The notes beneath the pieces are model-generated. The model did not search any database, had not been told where the DNA came from, and saw only the letters and a list, made by a program, of their open reading frames with translations. A stretch of 64,000 bases of DNA from Pseudomonas furukawaii (GTDB taxonomy: Bacteria > Pseudomonadota > Gammaproteobacteria > Pseudomonadales > Pseudomonadaceae): assembly GCF_002355475.1 (NCBI RefSeq), contig NZ_AP014862.1, positions 1,178,001 to 1,242,000 of the forward strand, in the 5' to 3' direction. The translations under genes were made by a program, and so were the position numbers. Of the stretch, positions 1 through 9,645 are shown piece by piece (the stretch's first letter is position 1; every line of letters starts with the position of its first letter).

Positions 1-58
1 GTTTGGTTTTCATATTTTCTATTAGGATGATTGGTTATTTTGCCTTGGTGGGGTTGAT

Positions 59-865
59 ATGGAGCGTCGATGCTATTTCGTGGTGGGCGATAAGTTCAAG
101 GCTTTCGCTGAGGGAAAGAATGTTCTCACCCTAAGTCAATTAAGGTCGCTGACTGATCTTCCGGATGGATTTATGGATGTCCGCGCCGTACTAAAGTTGG
201 GGCAAGGTGTGCAAGAAGAGGAAGTGCGCGAAATCCTGAATAGGCACGAGAGCAGAGGAGGAGTCAAAGCACTGTTGGAATTATCGGATTTACATCGTGT
301 AAAAGATCGTGCGGATAGTGTTATTAGTCATAAACGTTTTCCATACAACACCCTTATTGGCTCTCCGCAAAAAATCGTCGAGGATGAATTTCTGATTCCG
401 TTGAATATTGATGAGCGTTGCGAGTTGATGGGGGATCACCAGACCGGGCAGCATGTGCAAGGAATGATAGTGATCGAAGCTTTCAGACAGTCCTTCTTGG
501 CTGTTACGGAGGCTTTCTTTCCGCTTGAGAGCAAGAGTAGCTATTTTGTAATCAATATGATGAATGTGAGTTTCACGAGTTTCTTGTTTCCGCTGCCAGC
601 GCATGTGAGTTATCGAGTTCTGGAGGCGAACAGAAGCAGGAAACGTGCACGTTATAAAGTGATCATGTCTGCAGTCCAAAATGAAGTTGCTTGTGCCACT
701 GCTGAGGTGTCTTTTACCGTATATCCTGCCAGCAGTATTGCGCCAAAAGAGGCTGAGCTCGCCTACCAAGTCACTGAGGCTCTGCTTGGGCTCATGCCTC
801 ACACGGTCAACCGTTCCATCCAGCCTGCAGGCGGAAAGACTCTGGCGTTGGAGATTGAGCGATGA
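59..865 (+). CDS. AfsA-like hotdog protein (putative butenolide/butyrolactone synthase)
   Basis: 268 aa. The second half carries the signature of the A-factor biosynthesis (AfsA) hotdog family: a D-H-Q-T-G-x-H stretch near residues 126-132, then V-I-E-A-F-R-Q at 138-144, with the conserved Glu and Arg-Gln of that family. AfsA-type enzymes condense a beta-ketoacyl-ACP with dihydroxyacetone phosphate to start butenolide or gamma-butyrolactone signals. The first ~100 residues are weakly conserved, so whether there are two hotdog domains, as in Streptomyces AfsA, is unclear. No signal peptide is seen, so it should be cytoplasmic. The ATG follows a GGTGGGG stretch. The next gene overlaps by 4 bp. 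G+C is much lower than in the core genes. Family call is good; substrate and product are inference. A dehydratase-type hotdog is the main alternative. Confidence 0.78.
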   Translation: MERRCYFVVGDKFKAFAEGKNVLTLSQLRSLTDLPDGFMDVRAVLKLGQGVQEEEVREILNRHESRGGVKALLELSDLHRVKDRADSVISHKRFPYNTLIGSPQKIVEDEFLIPLNIDERCELMGDHQTGQHVQGMIVIEAFRQSFLAVTEAFFPLESKSSYFVINMMNVSFTSFLFPLPAHVSYRVLEANRSRKRARYKVIMSAVQNEVACATAEVSFTVYPASSIAPKEAELAYQVTEALLGLMPHTVNRSIQPAGGKTLALEIER

Positions 866-1689
866 CCAAGGTCTATTCCCTCAGCGTTACCACCCAGGGA
901 CCGCTTTACCCGCCAAGCGAAATCATGAATGAAGCGGGGGACTTCATCGTGATCGGGCGCATTCCACAAGCGGATGGCACGCTTCCCTGGGGAGGAGCGA
1001 TCGTGTCTTCCGCAACCCAAGCCCCTACATTCAATGAATTAGGTGTGTATGACGTATTGAAGTGGATCGACTTGACGAACTTGGGAAAGTTGGCCGACCA
1101 AGTACTACACACGCTGCCTCTGCCATTGCCGGTCAATAATTACCCAATTTTGTTCGCACCCGAGCAACGGCCTCAGGCGCATAGTGAATTCCGCTCTAGT
1201 TTTCCCCTCCACGAGGCGCCGGTTCCTGACCTTCGTGCCGAGGATGGTCGCAGGCGAAAGTCTCCGATAACTCTGAGGCAGTGGTTGCGAGCAAGCGGGG
1301 AACTAAAGGTCAGTGTGGATAATGGTGGTCGCACTGCCTTGTTTGAACTTGAGTGCAAAAATCTACTGCCAGACAGCCTCTATACCGTCATGAGTTTGCG
1401 CCAAAACGATCTTCGCCCCGAGAACCCCAGCCGGCCAGGACCGCTAGGCATACCCAACGCGTTCATAACAGATGCTGAGGGCAATGGTTACTACTGGGCT
1501 CGCCTGCCCAATCCATTTCCCGATGCAAGCCTTCCCAGTGCAAACCGTATTATCAATGTGGTCGTATTGTACATGAGTTCTCAGATGACTCATGGCGGGG
1601 CTGTCGGTTGGTACGGATTGGGCGCAGATATACATGCCCAGTTGAAGCTAAAGGCCGATAGTTTCTCCAGCCTACTCACATGTGGCTAA
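862..1689 (+). CDS. Unrecognised 275-aa protein coupled to the AfsA-like gene
   Basis: I do not recognise this family. The start ATG overlaps the stop of the AfsA-like gene (ATGA), so the two are probably translationally coupled and used together. There is no signal peptide or membrane segment. Residues ~130-270 look like a beta-sandwich: alternating hydrophobic strands, a Y-T-V-M-S-L strand, a D-A-E-G-N-G turn, and a C-terminal G-A-V-G-W-Y-G-L-G-A-D-I-H-A-Q-L segment reminiscent of extracellular or ligand-binding beta-domains. The N-terminal ~110 residues have no motif I can name. Low G+C like its neighbours. A role in the AfsA-linked pathway is inferred from position only. Confidence 0.7.
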   Translation: MTKVYSLSVTTQGPLYPPSEIMNEAGDFIVIGRIPQADGTLPWGGAIVSSATQAPTFNELGVYDVLKWIDLTNLGKLADQVLHTLPLPLPVNNYPILFAPEQRPQAHSEFRSSFPLHEAPVPDLRAEDGRRRKSPITLRQWLRASGELKVSVDNGGRTALFELECKNLLPDSLYTVMSLRQNDLRPENPSRPGPLGIPNAFITDAEGNGYYWARLPNPFPDASLPSANRIINVVVLYMSSQMTHGGAVGWYGLGADIHAQLKLKADSFSSLLTCG

Positions 1690-1741
1690 ATAAAATTCAA
1701 TTCATTAAAAATAAATTGCATGAGCCTATCGAGGATATTCC

Positions 1742-1972
1742 ATGCCTGTAATACATATCGCTACATGGCCGATTGAGGATGAACGAGTCGCACGAGCCAT
1801 AATCGAGGGAGTGACACGGGTCGTTCATGAATTGAGCGGCGTTCCGCTCGACAAAATATCAGTTTACATATCGGAGATCATGCCCTCCAGATGGGGGGAT
1901 GCCGGAGTACTTGGCACCGATCCAGAGTTCAAAAAGCAGAGTCGGCGTCTGAGTTATGAGGATAGCCAGTGA
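1742..1972 (+). CDS. 4-oxalocrotonate tautomerase-like protein
   Basis: 76 aa, the size of the 4-OT family. After Met removal it begins with Pro (M-P-V-I-H-I), the catalytic N-terminal proline of the tautomerase superfamily. The rest fits the beta-alpha-beta subunit fold, with an L-D-K-I-S-V-Y-I-S-E strand. Relatives tautomerise enols or dehalogenate and usually work as hexamers. A GAGG ribosome site sits 7 bases before the ATG. The stop overlaps the GTG start of the HAD gene by 4 bp (GTGA), which suggests coupled expression. In this context it may act on an enol or lactone intermediate; that is inference. Confidence 0.82.
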   Translation: MPVIHIATWPIEDERVARAIIEGVTRVVHELSGVPLDKISVYISEIMPSRWGDAGVLGTDPEFKKQSRRLSYEDSQ

Positions 1973-2670
1973 ATGGATTGACCGGTTTGGTTTCGGAGCC
2001 CATTGAGCCAGGAAAATGCTTCGCGTTCTTCGATGTGGACGAGACACTTATAACGTTGAAAAGTATGTTCGACTTCTTCCCTTTCTGGTGCGAGCGACAG
2101 AAGAGTCCAGAGTTGAGGCAACGCTTCGATGCGGCATTCGCGGAGGCGCGGGAGGAGGCGCGATCTAGAGAGCATCTCAATAGACTCTATTACGGCTTCT
2201 TTCAACTGGAGTCGATGTCAGCCCTCGAGGCTGCGGGGCGAGAATGGTTCGAGAGTAGGTTCTGCGGACTTCGATCACCTTATATAGAGCAGGTAGTCGC
2301 GCAACTTAAAGCACACCAGAAGGCAGGGGAGGTGCCTGTTCTTGTGTCAGGCTCAATGCTGCCGTTGCTTGAACCACTTGCGATCTCCTTGCAAGTTGAG
2401 CATTGCCTGTGCACGAAGTTGATGGTCGATGCATACGGTCGCTTGACGGGCGATATCGAGTCACCACAGACGATCGGCCAGGGAAAGGCCGAGGCCATCA
2501 GGGTCTTCCTCCAGCAGAACAATGGCGCTGCACAGGACTGCTACGCATATGGCGACGATGTCTCCGATCTCCCAATGCTTGAAGCAGTCGGCAAGCCTGT
2601 CGCCGTTGGCGGTGTCAGTGAGCTGACCGTATTGGCTGTGTCCCGAGGTTGGCGCCATCTGCGTTTATGA
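1969..2670 (+). CDS. HAD-superfamily phosphatase (subclass IB, SerB-like)
   Basis: 233 aa. HAD motif I is F-D-V-D-E-T (nucleophile and acid Asp at residues 22 and 24). Motif II is the L-V-S-G-S strand near 125-130. Motif IV is G-D-D-V-S-D-L-P-M-L near 195-205. The helical cap between motifs I and II is that of subclass IB (SerB/CicA type). The start is a GTG overlapping the tautomerase stop, with GAGG upstream. Family members hydrolyse small phosphomonoesters. HAD-type phosphatases are known partners of AfsA homologues, such as MmfP in methylenomycin furan synthesis, where they remove the phosphate brought in by DHAP. That makes this the likely phosphatase of the island (inference). Confidence 0.8.
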   Translation: MNGLTGLVSEPIEPGKCFAFFDVDETLITLKSMFDFFPFWCERQKSPELRQRFDAAFAEAREEARSREHLNRLYYGFFQLESMSALEAAGREWFESRFCGLRSPYIEQVVAQLKAHQKAGEVPVLVSGSMLPLLEPLAISLQVEHCLCTKLMVDAYGRLTGDIESPQTIGQGKAEAIRVFLQQNNGAAQDCYAYGDDVSDLPMLEAVGKPVAVGGVSELTVLAVSRGWRHLRL

Positions 2671-2708
2671 GAGTGCTGTCCTGATAGAAATACTTTGGAG
2701 TAGTTCAT

Positions 2709-3926
2709 ATGGAACGAAATATGTCGGCGGCACCTGCTAAAGAACTCCCTCGCTGGCGCGTCTGGCTGGCTATCGTGTTACTCGGAGTTGGTGCATTTAC
2801 TATTGTCACTACCGAGTTGGCACCTATCGGACTTCTGTCCCCCATCGCGCTCGAGCTTGACCGCAGTGAGGCCACGGTTGGTCTCACCATCACCCTCTAT
2901 GCATGGATTGGTGCCTTCAGCGCTCTCTTGGCTGCATTCACTTTGAGTCGTCTGCCACGCAAGCCGCTTCTGATTGGTCTCATGCTTGGGTTGGCGCTAT
3001 CCAACATGCTCGCCATGCTTGCGGGCGACTTCGACATGCTGCTCCTGGCTCGTGTGTTCGGCGCCGTTGCACATGGACTGTTCTGGGCCGTGATAGCTGC
3101 TACCGCGGCGCAAATCGCGCCTGCTCGGAGTGTCGGTCTTGCGACTTCGATCGTTTTTGGCGGTGTTTCGGCAGCCAGCGTGCTTGGTGTTCCATTGGCC
3201 AATTTCGTGGGTCAGGTCAGTAGTTGGCGCATTGCCTTTGGTGGCATTGGGGCGCTTGGCCTGATGGTGGCACTCGTTATGGTACCTATTCTTCCAGGCC
3301 TTCCACTCCAATCTGGCCAGGGACGTACCGCGCTTGCCGGAGTGTTGAGAAGGCCCGATCTATTGGGAATCTACGCAGCAACTGCGCTGGCAGTTACGGG
3401 ACATTTCGCAGCCTTTACCTTCATCGAGCCTTTTCTGCGTAGCGTCCCCGATGTGTCGGCAATCCTCGTCGCAGCCTTGCTCTTCGGTTTCGGTGCCGCA
3501 GGCCTGTTTGCCAACCTTCTTGCGGGGATCTTCATCGATCGCTATCTGAAACCGTTCCTGATGCTCGCACTCACTCTGCTGACCCTGGCGTTGCTGGTCA
3601 TGGGGGCGTGGGACGACCGTCTAGGAGGCCTAGGAGTCAGCATCATGCTGGTGCTGTGGGGCAGCTCGGTTTCCGCGATCTTTGTCGGATTCCAGACTTG
3701 GATACTCCGTACAGCGGGAGCCGCGGCAATGTCTGCATCAGCGGTCTACGTCGCGATCTTCAACGCAGCCATCGGAATCGGGGCCATGGTGGGTGCCTGG
3801 GTTCTGAGTCATGCAGGACTCCCCACCGTATTGATGATCGCGGGGCTGGGCGGTGCCCTGGCTCTCTTTCTGGTCGCTGGTCTGGGGCGTCCTGCTCTGG
3901 TGTTCGTGCAGGAGATCAACAAATGA
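2709..3926 (+). CDS. MFS efflux transporter (DHA1 family, AraJ/SotB-like)
   Basis: 405 aa with about 12 hydrophobic segments and no signal peptide. The first segment has the T-T-E-L-A-P-I-G-L-L-S pattern seen in AraJ/SotB/YdhP-type DHA1 exporters, followed by the L-S-R-L-P-R-K-P loop between segments 2 and 3 typical of MFS proteins. These usually export small drugs, sugars or metabolites. GGAG lies 8 bases before ATG 2709; an internal ATG four codons later is also possible. Its stop overlaps the next gene by 4 bp. It probably exports the product of the island, or protects the cell from it (inference). Confidence 0.86.
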   Translation: MERNMSAAPAKELPRWRVWLAIVLLGVGAFTIVTTELAPIGLLSPIALELDRSEATVGLTITLYAWIGAFSALLAAFTLSRLPRKPLLIGLMLGLALSNMLAMLAGDFDMLLLARVFGAVAHGLFWAVIAATAAQIAPARSVGLATSIVFGGVSAASVLGVPLANFVGQVSSWRIAFGGIGALGLMVALVMVPILPGLPLQSGQGRTALAGVLRRPDLLGIYAATALAVTGHFAAFTFIEPFLRSVPDVSAILVAALLFGFGAAGLFANLLAGIFIDRYLKPFLMLALTLLTLALLVMGAWDDRLGGLGVSIMLVLWGSSVSAIFVGFQTWILRTAGAAAMSASAVYVAIFNAAIGIGAMVGAWVLSHAGLPTVLMIAGLGGALALFLVAGLGRPALVFVQEINK

Positions 3927-4333
3927 GCACTCAATCCGAGTCGATGAGCGAAAAGACTCTGCGCGGTCGCCGTCTAATGGATGCGCTGGAACCCAATACA
4001 GCTGAGAGGGTGACGAACAGGTTGTCGGAATTGGACCCACAGCTGGCGAAGCTGATTACCGATTATGCGTTTGCTGACGTACTCGGTCGACCAGGGCTGG
4101 ACCTCAAGACCCGCGAGATGCTGACCGTTGCAGCCCTAACAGCACTGGGCAATGCGCCTTCTCAACTGGAGTTCCATATGCGCGGTGCTCTCAATGTTGG
4201 GGTTCAGCCAGCAGAATTACTGGAAGTCGTGATTCAAATGGCGATCTACGCAGGAGTGCCAGCCTGCATGAATGGATTGACGGCCTATCGAGCCGCGCTC
4301 GCGGGGCACCAGTCCCGCTCAAACAAGGAGTAA
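3923..4333 (+). CDS. Carboxymuconolactone decarboxylase-like protein
   Basis: 136 aa from the ATG that overlaps the MFS stop (ATGA), preceded by AGGAG. The core T-R-E-M-L-T-V-A-A-L-T-A-L, then E-F-H-M-R-G-A-L-N-V-G-V, then A-I-Y-A-G-V-P-A-C matches the PcaC/CMD fold. There is no CxxC pair, so it should not be an AhpD-type peroxidase; the single Cys lies in V-P-A-C. PcaC decarboxylates a butenolide-type lactone in the beta-ketoadipate pathway, but no other pca genes are here. A role in lactone or enol chemistry of the island is inference. Confidence 0.82.
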   Translation: MSTQSESMSEKTLRGRRLMDALEPNTAERVTNRLSELDPQLAKLITDYAFADVLGRPGLDLKTREMLTVAALTALGNAPSQLEFHMRGALNVGVQPAELLEVVIQMAIYAGVPACMNGLTAYRAALAGHQSRSNKE

Positions 4334-4340
4334 GGCAAGT

Positions 4341-5369
4341 ATGAAAACAGTTACTCACCAAGGCATTCTTCCAACGCGTACGCTAGGGGACGGCTTGCGC
4401 GTTTCCGCACTGGGTTTTGGCGCCATGGGCATGAGCGAGTTTTATGGCCCTTCGGATGACGCAGCCTCCAGGTCTCTTCTGCAAGAGGTTGTAGAGCGCG
4501 GTGTCACTTTGATCGATACCGCCGACATGTACGGGCAGGGTCACAATGAGCAGCTCATTGGTGACTTGCTCAAAATGAAGCCTCACATGCATCTGTCCGG
4601 GCAACTCAAAATTTCCACGAAGTGTGGCATAGAACGCTCCGGTGCCTCGTCGTCCTCTCGGCGTATCAACAACACCCCTTCATACATTCGAGCTTCCTGC
4701 GAGGGTTCTCTGAAACGTCTTGGCGTTGACCGAATTGATCTTTATTACATTCACCGGGTTGATCCAGAAGTAAATATTGAAGACACCATGGGCTGCCTTG
4801 CCGAACTGGTAAGGGAGGGAAAGATCGCTCATGTGGGATTGTGCGAGGTGTCAGCCAAAACTCTGGAACGAGCACATCGAGTTCATCCGGTGGCGGCGTT
4901 GCAGACAGAGTATTCACTGTGGAGCCGAGAAGTTGAGCAGGACATTCTGCCAACGGCGAACAAGCTCGGCATCGGCTTTGTCGCATATTCGCCTCTCGGG
5001 CGTGGATTCCTTACTGGCCGCCTGAAAAGCAGGTCAGATCTGGCAGTGGGAGATTTCAGACTAAGCAACCCACGCTTTGAGGAGCAGAACCTTTCGCACA
5101 ATCTGAGGTTGCTCGAGTCGATTCAACATGTTGCTGAGAACTATGGTGTGACTCGAGGCCAGGTTGCTCTGGCATGGTTACTGGCTCAGGGGCCTTGCAT
5201 CGTGCCGATCCCCGGAACTCGCCGCTCAAGTTACTTGCAAGAGAATCTTGGTGCGTTGACGGTGAGCCTAAGTTCTGAGGATCTGAAGTTCCTGGGCGAG
5301 GCTATGACCTCAACCGAGGTACGGGGTGCGCGTTATGGTAGTGCCGGAATGCAGGGGATTGATGCCTGA
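4341..5369 (+). CDS. Aldo/keto reductase
   Basis: 342 aa, a full AKR barrel. The catalytic tetrad is visible: D59 and Y64 in L-I-D-T-A-D-M-Y-G, K94 in I-S-T-K, and H138 in Y-Y-I-H-R-V. The C-terminal I-P-G-T-R-R-S motif binds NADP(H). It resembles the YajO/PLR-like branch that reduces aldehydes and ketones. GGAG precedes the ATG, and it lies 7 bp after the CMD-like gene, so it is the last gene of the plus-strand run. In AfsA-type pathways a reductase acts on the butenolide ring or side-chain ketone; a similar step could be done here (inference). Confidence 0.88.
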   Translation: MKTVTHQGILPTRTLGDGLRVSALGFGAMGMSEFYGPSDDAASRSLLQEVVERGVTLIDTADMYGQGHNEQLIGDLLKMKPHMHLSGQLKISTKCGIERSGASSSSRRINNTPSYIRASCEGSLKRLGVDRIDLYYIHRVDPEVNIEDTMGCLAELVREGKIAHVGLCEVSAKTLERAHRVHPVAALQTEYSLWSREVEQDILPTANKLGIGFVAYSPLGRGFLTGRLKSRSDLAVGDFRLSNPRFEEQNLSHNLRLLESIQHVAENYGVTRGQVALAWLLAQGPCIVPIPGTRRSSYLQENLGALTVSLSSEDLKFLGEAMTSTEVRGARYGSAGMQGIDA

Positions 5370-5388
5370 TACCGGCGACACATTCCGC

Positions 5389-6327
5389 CTAGGGTGCCAA
5401 CCACGAAGCCGATATGGCACGTAAAGCTTGCATCTTGTCCAGAACACTGGCCCTCGCTTCCTGGGCCCGAGTGACCATGTGAATATCAATGGCCAGCAGT
5501 CTTTCCAGTGCCGGTTCAAGCGGGCGGTAGGTAATCCCAACGCGGGATATGCCGCTCATTGACTTGGGGCACAGGGCTACACCTTCGCCTGCTGCTACCG
5601 AAGCCAGCAGCAGGGTGAAGTCCCTAGGCTCAAGTCGCTTGGGCGGTGTGTAACCATAGGTTCTGAATACATTTTCACATTTGTCGTAGAACGCGGGGTT
5701 ATCGGCGCGGGCGAACCAGAGCAATGGAAGTTCGACAAGATCGCTAAATGTGACGACTGGTTTGATTGCGGCTGGATGTACGGTGGGCAGAACTACGACC
5801 ATTGCTTCCGTACCGACTGGTTCGACAACCAGTCCATCCGGCGGGTCAGAAATGTTTCCCACGATGGCTATGTCCAGTTCGCCCTGTAGGACACGTTGTA
5901 CGAGGTGCTTGGAGAAGGCACGTTCCAATGGATATCCACGGAAGAAATCAGGATCGCTTGTCAATGCATGCAGGCTTGGAATCAGCGAGTAGTCGACAAC
6001 ACTGGTCAAACCGATTCTGACCCTATCCGCGTTTTCATCATGATCGGTGAAACGAGTTCGCAGGTTCTCCAGCGCCGAGTCAAGTGCCGCAAGGAAATTG
6101 TGGGCGTCGATCCTGAGCGCTTCTCCTGCAGGGGTCAGGGTCACGTGACTGGTATTCCGCTGGATCAGTTGCACTCCAAGTAGCGACTCCAATCCCTGAA
6201 TCTGGCGCGATAAGGGCGGTTGCGTCATGTGCAAGAGTTGCGCAGCACTGCGAAAGTTCAACTCCTGCGCCACAGCAAGAAAGCACTGCAATGTTCTCGA
6301 ACTGGGCAAGCGTTTGGATAACAACAT
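5389..6327 (-). CDS. LysR-family transcriptional regulator
   Basis: 312 aa from ATG 6327; an upstream ATG at 6402 would add 25 residues but has no ribosome site, while 6327 has GAGG about 10 bases before it. The N-terminal winged helix-turn-helix is clear (F-L-A-V-A-Q-E-L-N-F-R-S-A-A, then T-Q-P-P-L-S-R-Q-I), followed by a periplasmic-binding-like effector domain. The family binds DNA as a tetramer and responds to a small ligand. It converges on the aldo/keto reductase with 19 bp between stops, so control of the island would have to act at a distance, probably at a promoter upstream of base 59. Base composition matches the island. Confidence 0.88.
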   Translation of the reverse strand: MLLSKRLPSSRTLQCFLAVAQELNFRSAAQLLHMTQPPLSRQIQGLESLLGVQLIQRNTSHVTLTPAGEALRIDAHNFLAALDSALENLRTRFTDHDENADRVRIGLTSVVDYSLIPSLHALTSDPDFFRGYPLERAFSKHLVQRVLQGELDIAIVGNISDPPDGLVVEPVGTEAMVVVLPTVHPAAIKPVVTFSDLVELPLLWFARADNPAFYDKCENVFRTYGYTPPKRLEPRDFTLLLASVAAGEGVALCPKSMSGISRVGITYRPLEPALERLLAIDIHMVTRAQEARASVLDKMQALRAISASWLAP

Positions 6328-6674
6328 CGTCTTGGTGTCCTCATCCACCTTCAGCAGGGGATGTCTGATCGTTTTGATGCAGTTTTGTTGGGGCGGATGC
6401 ACTTTCCGTCAATTTGGGGGCGTAGTGTTGTCGACAACGCTGGATTACGAGCGAGTTCGTGGGCAATTACAGGCAGTTGCTGATGCCTTTTCGCGCACTT
6501 CCGAGTCTGGAATGTCGCAATAATCACCGGCGGCGGGAAGTGAACTTGTTCCAAAGTCCGCGTCAGGTTTTTCACTTTCTTTGAGCGGATGCCCGGAAGC
6601 ATATAGGAGCTTCTCCCGCTATGGCCGTTGCTTTTTTGAAATGCAAGTACCTCTGCTGCTCAAGTCGGAGCAAG
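6328..6674. other. Intergenic: LysR upstream region and compositional boundary
   Basis: No gene is supported here. The left part holds the LysR promoter region and a perfect 12-bp palindrome, GTTGTCGACAAC, at 6427-6438, a possible operator. The mixed-composition DNA of the island gives way to the G+C-rich core sequence towards 6680. No tRNA, direct repeat or recombinase marks the junction. Confidence 0.5.
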
Positions 6675-7328
6675 TCAGCTAGTGCCAAGGCGTTCAACCA
6701 CCAGCGTCAGTCGCGCCACGAATCCGGCTCCGTCCTCCACCAGTTCGGCCACCGAGTGTTCGCCGTCCTGCCGGCGATAGATGTAGTCCTGCTCCAGGGG
6801 TGTCCAGTCCTGGCCGGGGTGTGCGTACGGGGGGCGGGCCATGGCGGGGCGGATCAGGGCCTCGGGGAAGTAGAGCTGGCCCGTGTGGATATCGCGCCTG
6901 TCCAGGTGCAGCTTGAGGTGCACGTGGTTGGTGCGGCCCGGGTAGTAGCCCGGAAGGATGCTGCGGAACTCGGCGCGGCCTTCGCCGTCGGTGATCTGCA
7001 CGCCGCGCAGGTAGCGGCTCGCTGCGTCGGCGCCGACGCCCGAATAGGCGCCCTGGGCATCGCAGTGCCAGATCTCCAGGGCGGCGCCATCCAGGGGGCG
7101 GCAGTCGTGCAGTCGCAGCACTTCGAACTGCAGCCGGAGGGGAAGGCCGGGCTTGCCATCGGTGATGTCCTGGCGCAGCAGGGCGTCGTCCAGGTAGAAG
7201 GGACCGGCGGTCTGCTCCGGGGAAAGCCGGCAGGCGCGGGCCGCCTCGGCTCGGCCCAGGCGCGGCCAGTGCAGGACCACCAGGCCGCCGAGGCCGAATT
7301 GCAGCAGCTGTCTACGGGTGGGGAACAT
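6675..7328 (-). CDS. Exported intradiol ring-cleavage dioxygenase-like protein
   Basis: 217 aa. It starts with a twin-arginine-type signal (P-T-R-R-Q-L-L-Q-F-G-L-G-G), so it should be exported folded. The remainder is the protocatechuate 3,4-dioxygenase C-terminal-type domain: A-G-P-F-Y near 40, the L-P-G-Y-Y-P-G-R Tyr pair, and T-N-H-V-H-L His residues, the Tyr/His set that binds non-haem Fe(III). It lacks the N-terminal linker domain of cytosolic PCA or catechol dioxygenases. GGAGG precedes the ATG. It is divergent from a multicopper oxidase also carrying a Tat-type signal. Substrate unknown; a periplasmic aromatic diol is likely from the family. Confidence 0.82.
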   Translation of the reverse strand: MFPTRRQLLQFGLGGLVVLHWPRLGRAEAARACRLSPEQTAGPFYLDDALLRQDITDGKPGLPLRLQFEVLRLHDCRPLDGAALEIWHCDAQGAYSGVGADAASRYLRGVQITDGEGRAEFRSILPGYYPGRTNHVHLKLHLDRRDIHTGQLYFPEALIRPAMARPPYAHPGQDWTPLEQDYIYRRQDGEHSVAELVEDGAGFVARLTLVVERLGTS

Positions 7329-7534
7329 GGACCATTCCTCCCAGTTGTCCGCTTCATCCTACGCCTGGCGATGGGGGGTGGCTGCGCCCATCGGTCGCGG
7401 TCGATGCGGATGCTTCCACTTATCTTTCGCGGCGGTCGGGTGTATCGTGTGCGCCGCGCAAGCCGGCCCGGCAGAGGCCGGCACTATTAGCCGATGGGAC
7501 AGCCCCCGTTTTCCCCAGAGGAGCCTGACCCCCC

Positions 7535-9398
<1,864 letters not shown>

Positions 9399-9645
9399 GT
9401 CGCGGCTATCCGACCATGGTCGGAGCCGGTCCGGCTGGACCTCCGCAGCCAGTGTGCTAAGGTGCGCGCCCGCTCGAAAGGGCGGCCCAGAGCGGTTGTC
9501 CCGTTATCTGGGTGGCCGCTTGGCCGTCGCCAGGAGGCGCCCGCAGTTCCGTTGTCCCGCAATGCCCGTTTCATCGATCGAAGGAAAGGCCATGGCAGTT
9601 CGGTGGTGGCCCTCCTGAATCGTTGAATCCGTTGTAGAGGGTGTT

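Noticed and set aside
6536-6570. Second AlgU-type promoter (GAACTT near 6542)
   Set aside because: The spacing to a TCAGG-like -10 is only 15 bases and no gene starts correctly downstream.
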